Assembly: GCF_036227405.1 (NCBI RefSeq)
Contig: NZ_CP109473.1
Coordinates: forward strand, 7,502,001-7,566,000
DNA: 64,000 nucleotides
Direction of reading: 5' to 3'
Source: Streptomyces sp. NBC_01460
Lineage (GTDB): Bacteria > Actinomycetota > Actinomycetes > Streptomycetales > Streptomycetaceae
Shown: piece after piece, positions 38,858 to 48,123 of the stretch
How positions within the stretch are numbered: the first letter of the stretch is position 1
How the letters are laid out: every line of letters begins with the position of its first letter
Notes under the pieces: generated by a model
Told to the model about the DNA's origin: nothing
Database searches by the model: none
What the model saw: the letters and a program-made list of their open reading frames with translations, nothing else
Position numbers and translations under genes: made by a program

Positions 38858-40507
38858 TCAGTGCTGGACGGACGCGGCGCGGCCGGGGAGCGCGTCGGAG
38901 CGCAGTCCCTTCTTGCTGACCTTGCCGATGCCGGTCTGCGGGAGGGCCTCGACGAACTCGACGAGGTCGGGGACCTTGTACGCGGCGACACCGCGCTCGC
39001 GCACGAGGCGTTTGACCGCCACCGGCTTCAGCGGCTCGGCGCCCGCGCGCAGGACGACGTAGGCCAGGGTGCGTTCCCCCAGGTACTCGTCGGCCACCCC
39101 CACCACGGACACGTCGTGCACCGACGGATGGCCGAGGATGATGTTCTCGATCTCCTCCGGGGCGACCTTCTCGCCACCCCGGTTGATCTGGTCCTTGGCG
39201 CGCCCCTCGACGACCAGATGGCCCGTCGGGGTGCGGCGCACGATGTCACCCGTGCGGTAGAAGCCGTCCTCGGTGAACGCCTTCCTGTTGTGGTCGGGCG
39301 CGCGCCAGTATCCGCGGATCGTGTACGGGCCGCGGGTCAGCAGGTGCCCGAAGCCCCCCTCGGGCACGTCCTCGTCGGCGTCGTCGACGACACGGATCTC
39401 GTCGTCCTCGGAGATCGGCAGGCCCTGGGTGGTGACCACGGTCTCGTGGTCGTCGTCCAGACGCGTGTAGTTGACGAGTCCCTCGGCCATGCCGAACACC
39501 TGCATGAGCCGGCACCCCAGCGCGGGCTCCAGCCTGCGGGCGGCCGCCTCGCTGTACTTGGCGCCGCCGACGAGGACCAGCTCCAGGCTCGACAGGTCGT
39601 GCCCGGTGCCGGGGCCGGCCTCCGTCCAGACCAGGGCGAGGGGCGGCACCATCCCCGTCATCGTGACGCGTTCGCTCTCCACCAGCGGGAACGCCGTCGC
39701 CGGATCGGGGCCGGGGCACAGCACCACGGTCCCCCCGGCGTACAGCGCCCCGAGCCATCCGGGCGAGCTCATCGGGAAGTTGTGCGCGGCCGGGAGCACG
39801 ACGAGGAAGCGGGTGCCGGCGTCGACACCGCAGATCTCGTTGGACCCGCGCAGCGAGTAGATGTAGTCGTCGTGCGTGCGCGGGATGAGCTTGGGGACCC
39901 CTGTGGTGCCGCCCGAGAGCTGGAGGAACGCCAGATCGTGGGGGGCCGGCTCGAACCCGGTGTCCGTGGGCGTGCGGGGCACCTCGGACAGGGCGGTGTG
40001 CTCGCCCGGCTCTCCGACGACGAAGACGTGCTTCAGGCTGGGTGTGCGCTCCTTGACCTTCGAGGCGAGCGCGAGGTGGTCGAAGCCGGCGTGACGGTCC
40101 GGGACCACGTAGGCGACGGCCTCGGTGAAGGAGCAGAAGTACGCGATCTCCGTCTCCCGGTGCGCGGGGAGCGCGTAGACCGGCAGCGCGCCGATGCGGA
40201 AGAGCGCGAAGACTACCTCGACGAACTCGGCCACGTTGGGGAGCTGTACGACGACCCGGTCGCCCCGGGATATCCCACGGGCGGTGAACCCGGCGGCGAG
40301 ACGGGAAGCCCGCTCGTCCAGCTCCCCGTACGTCCACTCACGGCGTTCGGGAGCCGGATCGACGACCGCGACGCGGTCGGGGTGCGCGGCGGCGCGCTCG
40401 CGCAGGAAGCCGCCGAAGGTCTCCCCGCGCCAGTGGCCCGCCGCGCGGTAGCGCTCGGCGAACTCGTCCGGCCAGGTGGGGGCGTCGGCTGTCGGGAGGG
40501 TAGTCAC
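38858..40507 (-). CDS. entE: 2,3-dihydroxybenzoate-AMP ligase
   Basis: A 549-residue aryl-acid adenylation enzyme that activates 2,3-dihydroxybenzoate and loads it on the aryl carrier protein. Motifs are [19 protein letters not shown] (P-loop), [11 protein letters not shown] (the Asn/Ser pair that reads the hydroxybenzoate, as in DhbE), [19 protein letters not shown] and the C-terminal hinge and lysine in [14 protein letters not shown] and [10 protein letters not shown]. Length and start ([20 protein letters not shown]) match EntE/DhbE. GTG 40507 overlaps the isochorismate synthase stop as GTGA. Confidence 0.94.
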   Translation of the reverse strand: MTTLPTADAPTWPDEFAERYRAAGHWRGETFGGFLRERAAAHPDRVAVVDPAPERREWTYGELDERASRLAAGFTARGISRGDRVVVQLPNVAEFVEVVFALFRIGALPVYALPAHRETEIAYFCSFTEAVAYVVPDRHAGFDHLALASKVKERTPSLKHVFVVGEPGEHTALSEVPRTPTDTGFEPAPHDLAFLQLSGGTTGVPKLIPRTHDDYIYSLRGSNEICGVDAGTRFLVVLPAAHNFPMSSPGWLGALYAGGTVVLCPGPDPATAFPLVESERVTMTGMVPPLALVWTEAGPGTGHDLSSLELVLVGGAKYSEAAARRLEPALGCRLMQVFGMAEGLVNYTRLDDDHETVVTTQGLPISEDDEIRVVDDADEDVPEGGFGHLLTRGPYTIRGYWRAPDHNRKAFTEDGFYRTGDIVRRTPTGHLVVEGRAKDQINRGGEKVAPEEIENIILGHPSVHDVSVVGVADEYLGERTLAYVVLRAGAEPLKPVAVKRLVRERGVAAYKVPDLVEFVEALPQTGIGKVSKKGLRSDALPGRAASVQH

Positions 40508-41712
40508 AGTGCGGCTCCGACGGCGCTCAGGAACGTGCGGAACTTGGCCGCGGTCTCCGCCGTCTCGGCGGCCGGCGAGGACTCCGCCACGACGCCCGCG
40601 CCGGCGAACAGCCGCAGGGTGCGGCCCTCGGCCTCGGCGCAGCGGATCGTCACGACCCAGTCGCCGTCGCCGTCCGCGTCCTGCCAGCCGACCATGCCGG
40701 TGTACGCGCCGCGGTCGAAGGGTTCGGAGTCCGCGATGACCTGCCGGGCCACGTCGGTCGGCGTGCCGCAGACGGCGGGGGTGGGATGCAGGGCCGACGC
40801 CAGGTCCAGGGCGGTGGACGAGGGGTCGCGCAGCTCGCCGGTCAGCGTCGTCGACAGGTGCCACATGGCGGCGGTCCGTACGAGGGTGGGGCGTTCGGGC
40901 ACGTCCAGGCTGACGCAGAACGGTGCGAGCGCCTCGCGGATGGCGTCGACCACGACGGCGTGCTCGTGGAGGTCCTTCGGCGAGTCCAGGAGAGCGGCCG
41001 CCCTGCGGACGTCCTCCGCCAGGTCGTTGCTGCGCTGGGCGGATCCCGCCAGCGGGTTGGCGACGAGCCGGCCGCCCCGGCGGGCCACGAGGAGCTCGGG
41101 GCTCGCCCCGACGAGGGTGCGGCCCGGACCGCTGGGTACGGCGAAGGTGTATCCGTCGGGGTCACGGCGTGCCAGTCGGCTCAGCATGGCCGGCAGGTCG
41201 AGGTCGCGCGCCGACGTCAGCTCCAGCGTGCGGGCGAGGACGACCTTGTCGAACTCCCCTGCGCGCATCCGCTGCACGGCCGCGGCGACCGCGTCGGAGT
41301 ACTCCTGAGCGGCGGGGACCTCGCGTATCCGCCAGTCGGCGCTCCGGTCCACGTCGGGGCCGTGCAGCGCGACGAGCGGGTCCTCGCGCAGGGCGGTCGC
41401 CCGCCTGACCGTCTCCGGGACGGCGAGCGCCGCCTCGCCGCCGGGCGCGAAGGGCACGGAGCCCATGACGACCGGTACGGGCCCGCCCGCACGCCGGGCG
41501 GCGTCCAGGACCTCCTGCACCCGCAGGGTCAGCGGCCGGGAGTCGTGCGGCACCGGCGCCGTGGTGCCCGAGCCGAGCAGGGTGTGCCGGGGCGTGGCGA
41601 GGAAGCGGTCCGTGCCGGGCCGGTAGGCCTCCAGCAGGGCGGTCGCCGCACCGGGGGCGTCGTGTGGGGGAGGAGCGGTGGGAGCGGTGGGTGTGCGCAG
41701 AGAGGCAGACAT
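40504..41712 (-). CDS. entC: Isochorismate synthase
   Basis: A 402-residue chorismate-utilising enzyme that converts chorismate to isochorismate, first step to 2,3-dihydroxybenzoate. It shows the family core [13 protein letters not shown] (catalytic Lys), [66 protein letters not shown] and the Mg-binding [22 protein letters not shown]. Length matches EntC/DhbC (about 390-400). ATG 41712 is preceded by CTGGAGACCACCC. The gap to the EntA-like stop is 58 bases, the widest in this operon, so a weak internal promoter is possible. Confidence 0.94.
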   Translation of the reverse strand: MSASLRTPTAPTAPPPHDAPGAATALLEAYRPGTDRFLATPRHTLLGSGTTAPVPHDSRPLTLRVQEVLDAARRAGGPVPVVMGSVPFAPGGEAALAVPETVRRATALREDPLVALHGPDVDRSADWRIREVPAAQEYSDAVAAAVQRMRAGEFDKVVLARTLELTSARDLDLPAMLSRLARRDPDGYTFAVPSGPGRTLVGASPELLVARRGGRLVANPLAGSAQRSNDLAEDVRRAAALLDSPKDLHEHAVVVDAIREALAPFCVSLDVPERPTLVRTAAMWHLSTTLTGELRDPSSTALDLASALHPTPAVCGTPTDVARQVIADSEPFDRGAYTGMVGWQDADGDGDWVVTIRCAEAEGRTLRLFAGAGVVAESSPAAETAETAAKFRTFLSAVGAAL

Positions 41713-41770
41713 GGGTGGTCTCCAGTGGGGATGGCTCGAGCTGCGGCAGGGTGGCGGGGCTGGGCGGGAA

Positions 41771-42559
41771 TCAGGCCCGCAGGGTGGCTCCGCCGTCGAC
41801 GTACAGGTCGTGCATGGTGATGTGGCGGGCGCGGTCGGACACGAGGAAGGCGACCGCGTCGGCGATGTCGGAGGGGTCCGCGATCCGGCCGAGCGGGATT
41901 CCGGTGCGGTAGGCCGCCGGGTCGCCCTCGATGACGCCGCGGGCGGAGGCCTCCTCGTCGCCCGCGGTCCACATGCCACGCTGCATGTCGGTCAGGGTCG
42001 ATCCGGGCGAGACGGTGTTGCACCGCACGCCCCGGGACGCCACTTCGAGCCCGAGGCACTTGGTGAACATCACGGCCGCCGCCTTGGAGGCTGCGTACGC
42101 GGCCATGTTCGTACGGGGGATGCCCGCGGCGTTGGACGCGACGGTGACGATGCTGCCCGAACCCCGCCCGGTCATCCGGCGGGATACGGACCGTGACACG
42201 TGGAAGACGCCGTGGGTGTTGACGGCGAAGGTGGTCGCCCACTCCTCGTCGGAGATGCCGGCGACGGGCGAACCACGGAGGATCCCGGCCACGTTGACCG
42301 CGATGTCCAGCGGGCCGAGCGTGCTCTCCGCCTCCGCGACGAGCTCCTCGACGGCCGTGGAGTCCGTGACGTCGAGGATGCGCGCGGTCACCCGGCCGTC
42401 GTACGTCCCGGCCAGGGCGGCGACACCGTCCCCGGCCAGGTCCGTGGCGAGGACGCGGGCCCCTCGGGAGGCCAGCGCGTGGACGACCGCCTCGCCTATG
42501 CCGCGGCCCGCGCCCGTCACGAGGGCGAGCCGCCCGGCGAGCTCCTGCTCATGGCTCAC
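41771..42559 (-). CDS. entA: 2,3-dihydro-2,3-dihydroxybenzoate dehydrogenase
   Basis: A 262-residue short-chain dehydrogenase oxidising 2,3-dihydro-2,3-dihydroxybenzoate to 2,3-dihydroxybenzoate with NAD. Motifs are ALVTGAGRGIGEAVV (cofactor), ILDVTDS, NVAGIL, SIVTVASNAA (catalytic Ser) and AAYAASKAAAVMF (Tyr and Lys). The ending HITMHDLYVDGGATL matches EntA/DhbA. GTG 42559 overlaps the stop of the upstream FepB-like gene as GTGA. It is the first biosynthetic gene of the operon. Confidence 0.93.
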   Translation of the reverse strand: MSHEQELAGRLALVTGAGRGIGEAVVHALASRGARVLATDLAGDGVAALAGTYDGRVTARILDVTDSTAVEELVAEAESTLGPLDIAVNVAGILRGSPVAGISDEEWATTFAVNTHGVFHVSRSVSRRMTGRGSGSIVTVASNAAGIPRTNMAAYAASKAAAVMFTKCLGLEVASRGVRCNTVSPGSTLTDMQRGMWTAGDEEASARGVIEGDPAAYRTGIPLGRIADPSDIADAVAFLVSDRARHITMHDLYVDGGATLRA

Positions 42560-43536
42560 TTGACCATGGCCTTCCGGATGTCGTCGAGCACCGAGACGGC
42601 CGCCTGGGCGCCGCCGAGGCTGGTCCACTTGCTCCCGTCGATGACGGTGGCGTGCTTCTCGCGCACGGCGCCCAGCTGTCCGTAGGCGGGCTTCTCGGCC
42701 AGCTCGCCGAGGAGACCGGCGTCGGTGCTCGCGTCGAGGGAGCCGATGAACAGCCAGTCGCCGTCGATCTCTTCGAGGTTCTCGTCGCTGAGCGGCGTGG
42801 AGTGACCCTCGCCCTTGTCGTTCTGGATGCCCGGGCGCGTGAAGCCGAGGTCCTTGAGGACGTCACTGATGAAGACGCCCTGCTGCATGACCGCGGTGCC
42901 CTTGGCCGAGTAGCGGGCCACGGACACGCTCGCGCCGGCCCGCTCCCCGAGATCGGTCGTGAGGGCCGCGGCGCGGGTCTCGTAGTCGGCGAGGAACTTC
43001 TTCGCCTCGTTGGACCTGCCCAGCGTCGTGCCGGTCAGCTGGAGGGCCTTCTTCCAGTCCTTGGTGCCGTCGATGGTGACCACCGTCGGCGCGATCTTCC
43101 GGAGCTGGGCGAGCACCTGCTCGTCGGCGAGCTGCCCCGCGAGGATCACGTCCGGCTTCGCCTGGACGACCTTCTCGATGTCCGGGCCGGTGACGGCGCC
43201 CACGACGGGGATGCTCCTCGCCTGGTCCGCGAGGTACTGGGGCGCACCCTTCTGGCCGCGGCCCGCGGTCAGTCCCACCGGCTCCACGCCCAGGGCGAGG
43301 GAGGCGTCCAGGTCCATCTCGCTGAGCGCGACCACGCGCTCCGGCGTGGCCGGCACCTCCACCTTCGTCCCGGCCGCGTCCGTGACCCGGGTCGTCGCCC
43401 CGGCTTCCGCGCCGGCCGTTCCGGCTTTGTCCTCGGAGCCGCAGGCGCTCAGCGTGAGGGCGCAGAGGGTGAGCAGGGCCGCCGACACGACGGGGCGTGC
43501 GGTACCGCGGGACGAGGGGGACGAATACGGCGCCAT
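42556..43536 (-). CDS. fepB: Ferric-catecholate siderophore-binding lipoprotein (FepB-like)
   Basis: A 326-residue lipoprotein: signal residues 1-31 with lipobox LSAC, then a periplasmic-binding type 3 fold. Segments include RVTDAAGTKVEVPATPERVVALSEMDLDA, KPDVILAGQLADEQVLAQL and KIAPTVVTIDG. It should capture the ferric siderophore outside the cell for the divergent FecCD-type permeases. Unusually, the receptor gene heads the biosynthetic operon rather than the transport operon; it is joined to entA by a GTGA overlap. The iron box at 43679-43697 lies 143 bases upstream of its start. Confidence 0.9.
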   Translation of the reverse strand: MAPYSSPSSRGTARPVVSAALLTLCALTLSACGSEDKAGTAGAEAGATTRVTDAAGTKVEVPATPERVVALSEMDLDASLALGVEPVGLTAGRGQKGAPQYLADQARSIPVVGAVTGPDIEKVVQAKPDVILAGQLADEQVLAQLRKIAPTVVTIDGTKDWKKALQLTGTTLGRSNEAKKFLADYETRAAALTTDLGERAGASVSVARYSAKGTAVMQQGVFISDVLKDLGFTRPGIQNDKGEGHSTPLSDENLEEIDGDWLFIGSLDASTDAGLLGELAEKPAYGQLGAVREKHATVIDGSKWTSLGGAQAAVSVLDDIRKAMVK

Positions 43537-43678
43537 GGCCTGGGATCTCCGTTTGCATCAGACGAATCCCGTTCCGGCGGGGCGCTCTCCGAAGGCTGGA
43601 CCGGAGAGAAGCGGTACGCGTCGCGCCACTTCAGGGCACAGGTGTGCCCAGGGCCTCGCCGGAACCGGACGAGTTCAT

Positions 43679-43697
43679 TTAGGTTAGGCTAACCTTA
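43679..43697. promoter_or_regulatory. Iron box between divergent siderophore operons, overlapping fepD start
   Basis: TTAGGTTAGGCTAACCTTA matches the 19-bp consensus at 18 positions. Its last base is the A of the fepD-like ATG, and it contains a -10-like TAGGCT at 43685-43690. One bound repressor could shut both the leftward biosynthetic and the rightward transport operon. Confidence 0.92.
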
Positions 43698-44782
43698 TGT
43701 CGCTAGCGCAAGGGGGTCGGCCGAGATCAGCCGGATCCCGCCCCTCCGAAGGCCCCCCGCCCCAGGGGCGCCCAATTCCCTGGGTCACCACAGGACTTCT
43801 GGTCCTGCTCGTGGCCCTGGTGCTGCTCTCCCTCCTCATCGGCACGGGCAACAGCCCCGTGGGACGCGCCTGGGACTTCCTGGCCGGTGACCCCACCGCC
43901 CGGGCCGACGCCCGGATCCGGCTGGCCGTCATGGACGTACGCCTTCCCCGCACGCTCGCCGCCGTCCTCGTGGGCACCTGCCTCGGTGCGGCCGGCTGCC
44001 TGCTCCAGGCCGCGACCCGCAACCCGCTCGCCGAGACCGGACTGCTGGGCGTCAACTCCGGCGCCGCCTTCGCCGTCGTCCTCGGACTCACGTTCTTCGG
44101 CGCCGACTCCCCGGGCGCGCTGCTGGTCTGGGCCCTCCTCGGAGGCATGGCGGCCAGCGCCGTGGTCCTGCTGTTCGCCGGATCCGGACGCACCGCGGGC
44201 TCACCCCTGCGCCTCGTCCTGGCCGGCTCCGCGCTGGGCGCCACCTTCCACGGCTGTACGTCGTACGTCCTGCTGGGCACGCAGTCGACGTTCGACACCT
44301 ACCGCTACTGGACGATCGGCTCGCTCGCCGGGATCGAGATCTCCGACCTCCTCCCCCTCCTGCCGCTCGTCGCGCTCGGGCTCCTCACCGCACTCGGCTG
44401 CGCCCGCCCGCTGTCGGCGCTCGGGCTCGGGGACGACGGCGCCCGCTCCCTCGGCCACCACCCCGGCCGGATCCGGCTCGTCGTCGCCGGAGCCGTCTCG
44501 CTGCTCGCCGGGTGCGCGGTCGCGGTGGCGGGGCCCGTCGCCTTCCTGGGGCTGCTCGCCCCCTACGCCGCCCGCGCGCTGACGGGACCCCGCATGACGG
44601 CCCAACTCGTCCTGTCCGCCCTGATCGCGGCCGACATCATGATCCTCGCCGACGTCCTCGCCCGGGTCGTCATCCGGCCCTGGGAGACCCCCGTCAGCGT
44701 GCTGCTCGCCTTCGTCGGCGGTCCGCTGCTCGTCTGGATCGCCCGCTCCTCACGCCTGTCCACCGCGGGGGCAGGGACATGA
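43697..44782 (+). CDS. fepD: Ferric-siderophore ABC permease 1 (FecCD family, FepD-like)
   Basis: A 361-residue permease with 9-10 hydrophobic helices. Family motifs are MDVRLPRTLAAVLVGTCLGAAGCLLQAATRNPLAETGLLGVNSGAAFAV split across the first half, WTIGSLAGI in the loop, and FLGLLAPYAARALTG near the end. It pairs with the next gene's product to form the import channel. No ribosome site precedes ATG 43697, and the iron box runs into the start codon, so the mRNA is probably leaderless. Alternative in-frame starts lie inside the first helix and are unlikely. Its stop overlaps the next ATG as ATGA. Confidence 0.9.
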   Translation: MSLAQGGRPRSAGSRPSEGPPPQGRPIPWVTTGLLVLLVALVLLSLLIGTGNSPVGRAWDFLAGDPTARADARIRLAVMDVRLPRTLAAVLVGTCLGAAGCLLQAATRNPLAETGLLGVNSGAAFAVVLGLTFFGADSPGALLVWALLGGMAASAVVLLFAGSGRTAGSPLRLVLAGSALGATFHGCTSYVLLGTQSTFDTYRYWTIGSLAGIEISDLLPLLPLVALGLLTALGCARPLSALGLGDDGARSLGHHPGRIRLVVAGAVSLLAGCAVAVAGPVAFLGLLAPYAARALTGPRMTAQLVLSALIAADIMILADVLARVVIRPWETPVSVLLAFVGGPLLVWIARSSRLSTAGAGT

Positions 44783-45903
44783 CCGACCTGAGACCGACCG
44801 GAGGCACGGTGCCGCACACCCCTGCGACCGGACACCCCGGACCACGCACCGCCACCACCGACGTGACGCCGCCCGACAGCACCGTGCTGCGCAGGGGCGC
44901 GTACTCCTGGCTCCTCCCGCGCCGCAGCGCGCTCGCCGCCGCGCTCCTCGTGCCCCTCGTCGCCGTCCTCATCGCCCTCGCGGTGATGGCGAGTTCGACC
45001 GGCATGAGCCTGTCGCAGACCGTCTCCGGACTCCTCGGCACCGGCGACGCCGGGACCGTCATGATCGTGCGGGACTTCCGGCTGCCCCGCGTCCTCACCG
45101 GCCTCATGGTCGGTGCCGCGCTCGGCATCGCCGGCTGCCTCACCCAGACCCTGGCGGGCAACCGCCTGGCCACACCCGACCTGGTCGGGGTCAACGACGG
45201 TGCCACGGCGGCCGTCGTCGCCGCCGCGGCGGGATCCACCACCGGCATGGTCGGCGACTGGTGGCTCGGCCCCGTCGGTGCCGTCGCCGCCGCCGCGATC
45301 GTCGTCCTCTGCGCGGGCGGAGCGGGCAGCGCCGGCTACCGGGTCCTGGTGACCGGCATCGGCGTCTCCACCTTCATCGGCGCCGTGAGCGACCTGATCA
45401 TGTCCCGCGAGAACGACAACACCGCGGGCGGTGTCTTCCTCTGGGCCGTCGGCAGCCTCAACGGACGGGACTGGAGCGTCGGTACGCCGCTGGCCCTGGT
45501 CCTGCTCCTCCTCGTACCCCTCGCCCTCGCGGCCGGCCACCGGCTGCAGCTGCTGCGCTTCGACGACGACGTCGCCGCCTCCCTGGGCGTCGACCTGCGC
45601 CGGCTGCGCGCGGGCGCGCTCGCCCTCGCCGTCGCCCTCGCGGGCACCGCCGTCGGCGTCGGAGGGCCCATCGCCTTCGTCGCCCTCGCCGCCCCGGTCC
45701 TGGCCCAGCGGCTGGCCGGCCCCACCCGGGTCCCCGTCACCGGCTCCGCGCTCACCGGCGCCGCGCTGATCGCCGCGGCCGACGCCCTCGGACGCGTCGC
45801 CGCACCCGTCGAACTGCCCGTCGGCGTCGTCACCAGCGTCCTCGGCGGCCCCTTCCTGCTCTGGGTCCTGTTCCGCCCGGACCGTGCCACCGGAAAGGCA
45901 TGA
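44779..45903 (+). CDS. fepG: Ferric-siderophore ABC permease 2 (FecCD family, FepG-like)
   Basis: A 374-residue FecCD permease with a hydrophilic N-terminus of about 45 residues and then about 9-10 helices. Landmarks are VRDFRLPRVLTGLMVGAALGIAGCLTQTLAGN, TPDLVGVNDGATAA, WAVGSLNGRDW and GGPIAFVALAAPVLAQRLAG. It forms a heterodimeric channel with the preceding product. The ATG at 44779 overlaps the upstream stop, and the ATG of the ATPase gene overlaps this stop, so the three transport genes are translationally coupled. A phrase typical of the pair, TRNPLAETGLLGV in FepD and NRLATPDLVGV here, marks equivalent loops. Confidence 0.9.
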   Translation: MTDLRPTGGTVPHTPATGHPGPRTATTDVTPPDSTVLRRGAYSWLLPRRSALAAALLVPLVAVLIALAVMASSTGMSLSQTVSGLLGTGDAGTVMIVRDFRLPRVLTGLMVGAALGIAGCLTQTLAGNRLATPDLVGVNDGATAAVVAAAAGSTTGMVGDWWLGPVGAVAAAAIVVLCAGGAGSAGYRVLVTGIGVSTFIGAVSDLIMSRENDNTAGGVFLWAVGSLNGRDWSVGTPLALVLLLLVPLALAAGHRLQLLRFDDDVAASLGVDLRRLRAGALALAVALAGTAVGVGGPIAFVALAAPVLAQRLAGPTRVPVTGSALTGAALIAAADALGRVAAPVELPVGVVTSVLGGPFLLWVLFRPDRATGKA

Positions 45904-46730
45904 CCATCCCCATGACCGACGCACCCCGCGAGACCGCTCCCGGCCTCGAAGTCAGCGCGCTCCACGCCGGATACCCCGGCCGTCCCGTCGTCGAGGACGT
46001 CGACCTCACCGTTCCCGCCGGACAGGTCGTCGCGATCGTCGGCCCCAACGGCTGCGGCAAGTCGACCCTGTTGCGGACCGTCGCGCGACTGCACCGCCCC
46101 GAGTCCGGAACCGTGAAGGTCGACGGCGAGGACATATGGGAGCTCGGCCGGCGCCGGGCCGCCCACCGCGTCGCACTTCTGCCGCAGTCGCCCCGCGCGC
46201 CCGAGGCCGTCACCGTCGCCGGGCTCGTCCGTTACGGCCGCCACCCCCAGCAGGGCCTGCTGCGCCAGTGGTCCCGGGAGGACGAGAACGCCGTACGCGA
46301 CGCACTGGAGGCCACCGGAACGACCGCACTGGCCACCGAGCGCCTGGACAGGCTCTCCGGCGGCCAGCGTCAGCGGTGCTGGCTCGCGATGGTCCTCGCC
46401 CAGCAGACCCCGGTCGTCCTCCTCGACGAACCGACCAGCGCCCTCGACCTCGGCCACGCCGTGGAGGTCCTGGAGCTGGTGCGGGAGGTGGCCGCAGCGG
46501 GCCGCACCGTCGTCATGGTGCAGCACGACCTGGTGGCGGCCTCCCGGTACGCCGATCTCCTCGTGGCCATGAAGGACGGGCGCGTCGTCGCCCGGGGCGA
46601 GCCGTCCGCCACGGTCGACGAGGCGCTGGTGAAGGAGCTCTACGGCGTGGAGGCGGACATCCTTCGCGCACCGGGTGACGACGCGCCCGTGGTGGTACCC
46701 AGGAGCGGTCGCCTCACGTGGCGGAGGTGA
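45900..46730 (+). CDS. fepC: Ferric-siderophore ABC ATPase (FepC-like)
   Basis: A 276-residue ATPase energising siderophore import. Walker A GPNGCGKST (about 44), Q-loop VALLPQSPRAPEAVTV, signature LSGGQRQRCWLAMVLAQ, Walker B VVLLDEPTSALDLGH and switch His in MVQHDLV are all intact. VRYGRHPQQGLLRQWS is the typical siderophore/haem-type insert. ATG 45900 overlaps the upstream stop; ATG 45912 is a possible alternative. The last 17 bases overlap the convergent MFS gene on the other strand, marking the border between the siderophore block and the pyrone-catabolism block. Confidence 0.92.
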   Translation: MTIPMTDAPRETAPGLEVSALHAGYPGRPVVEDVDLTVPAGQVVAIVGPNGCGKSTLLRTVARLHRPESGTVKVDGEDIWELGRRRAAHRVALLPQSPRAPEAVTVAGLVRYGRHPQQGLLRQWSREDENAVRDALEATGTTALATERLDRLSGGQRQRCWLAMVLAQQTPVVLLDEPTSALDLGHAVEVLELVREVAAAGRTVVMVQHDLVAASRYADLLVAMKDGRVVARGEPSATVDEALVKELYGVEADILRAPGDDAPVVVPRSGRLTWRR

Positions 46731-48072
46731 CGCGCTTCGGCTCCCTGACCGCCGGGCGGACCGGCCGGGACCGGGGGCCGAAGACGGCCAGGGCGACGGC
46801 GCCGACCATCCAGGTGCCGGCGATGAAGTAGAAGACGCTCTGGTAGCCGGTGCGGTTGTAGAGCGCCGCGATGACGAGCGGGCCCGCGGCGTTCGACAGC
46901 CGGCCGAGACCGTAGGTGATGCCCGTTCCCAGGGAGCGGCTCCGGGTGTCGAAGAGCTCGGGGGAGTAGGCGTACGCGAGGGCCGTGTAGCCGCGCTCGA
47001 ACAGGTTCACCAGGAAGCCGAAGACCACGATCAGGAGCGGGTCGAAGGTCAGCCCGTAGAGCAGGCCGCACAGCGCGATGACCGTACCGAAGGCGACGAG
47101 ACACCACTTGCGCTCGAACCGGTCGGTGACCAGGGAGGCCAGGTAGGAGCCGAGGGGAGCGCCGACCGTGGTCAGGGCGACGTAGAAGACGGACTTCTCG
47201 ACGCTGAAGCCCTCCTTGGCCAGCAGGGTGGGGGCCCAGCTCGAGTAGCCGAAGAAGCCGATGGTCTGCGTCACCCACAGGACGGTGAGCAGGAGCGTCG
47301 GGGCGAGGTACCGCTTCCGCAGCAGCAGGCGCAGCGGGGCCTTGACGGCCGGGGGCTCCTCGACGGGCTCCGCGGGCTCGGCCAGCGGTCCCTTCTCGGC
47401 GGTCACCTGTGCCTCGATCCGGCTCAGGACCGCGTCGGCCGCGGCATGGTCGCCCCTGCTCTCGTGCCAGCGGGGCGACTCCTCGATGTGCCTGGAGAAC
47501 AGCACGAGGAGGATGCCGAGCGAACCCCAGAGGTAGACCAGCCGCCACGACCAGTCGCTGAGCGGGACGACGAGACTGGCGACCAGGTTGGTGGCCGGCG
47601 TGCCGCAGATGCCGATGACCATGGCGTACGCCTGGTACTTCCCGCGGACGGCGGCCGGATACATCTCGTTGACGTAGATGACCGCCACGACGGTCATCGC
47701 CGACAGACCGGCCGAGGTGAGCACCCGGAAGACGCCCAGAGAGACGACGTCCCACGAGAACACCGAGACGAAGGAGAAGACACCGAAGAACAGGGTGGTG
47801 CGGAGCAGGGACTTCTTCCGGCCCCACCGGTCGGCGATCGTGCCCGCGACGACGGAGCCGAGGAACATGCCGACGAACGACAGCGAGGTGACGTAAGCGA
47901 CCTGATCGACCGTCACACCCCACAGGTCGATGAGTTTCGGGGCGGTCGTCGCGAAGCTGTTGATGTCCGCGAACTCGAAGAAGTAGGCGAACGCGACGGC
48001 CAGCAGGGTGATCTTGTGGAAGCGCGAGATCGGCAGCCGGTCCAGCCGGTTCGCCGCATTGGCGTGCTGCAT
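46714..48072 (-). CDS. MFS transporter, probable 2-pyrone-4,6-dicarboxylate/aromatic acid importer
   Basis: A 452-residue 12-helix transporter of the sugar/SV2-like MFS branch. Typical motifs are SFVGMFLGSVVAGTIADRWGRKKSL (loop 2-3 DRxGRK), NEMYPAAVRGKYQA after helix 6, LVTDRFERKWCLV (loop 8-9) and YSPELFDTRSRSLGTGITYGLGR. The 60-residue central loop is rich in Glu and Pro. It is the last gene of the leftward LigJ-LigK-LigI-like run (51-base gap after LigI), which makes a dicarboxylated pyrone or related acid the likely substrate; this rests on context. It overlaps the end of the convergent fepC gene by 17 bases. Confidence 0.85.
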   Translation of the reverse strand: MQHANAANRLDRLPISRFHKITLLAVAFAYFFEFADINSFATTAPKLIDLWGVTVDQVAYVTSLSFVGMFLGSVVAGTIADRWGRKKSLLRTTLFFGVFSFVSVFSWDVVSLGVFRVLTSAGLSAMTVVAVIYVNEMYPAAVRGKYQAYAMVIGICGTPATNLVASLVVPLSDWSWRLVYLWGSLGILLVLFSRHIEESPRWHESRGDHAAADAVLSRIEAQVTAEKGPLAEPAEPVEEPPAVKAPLRLLLRKRYLAPTLLLTVLWVTQTIGFFGYSSWAPTLLAKEGFSVEKSVFYVALTTVGAPLGSYLASLVTDRFERKWCLVAFGTVIALCGLLYGLTFDPLLIVVFGFLVNLFERGYTALAYAYSPELFDTRSRSLGTGITYGLGRLSNAAGPLVIAALYNRTGYQSVFYFIAGTWMVGAVALAVFGPRSRPVRPAVREPKRVTSAT

Positions 48073-48123
48073 GGGGACGTTCCCTGTCGGAGTGCGGGTG
48101 CGGGTGCTGGAGTGGGGAGCGGG

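Noticed and set aside
34000..43536. Griseobactin or bacillibactin cluster
   Set aside because: There is a single module with a serine code and thioesterase; a threonine-activating, multi-module DhbF-like synthetase is not present.
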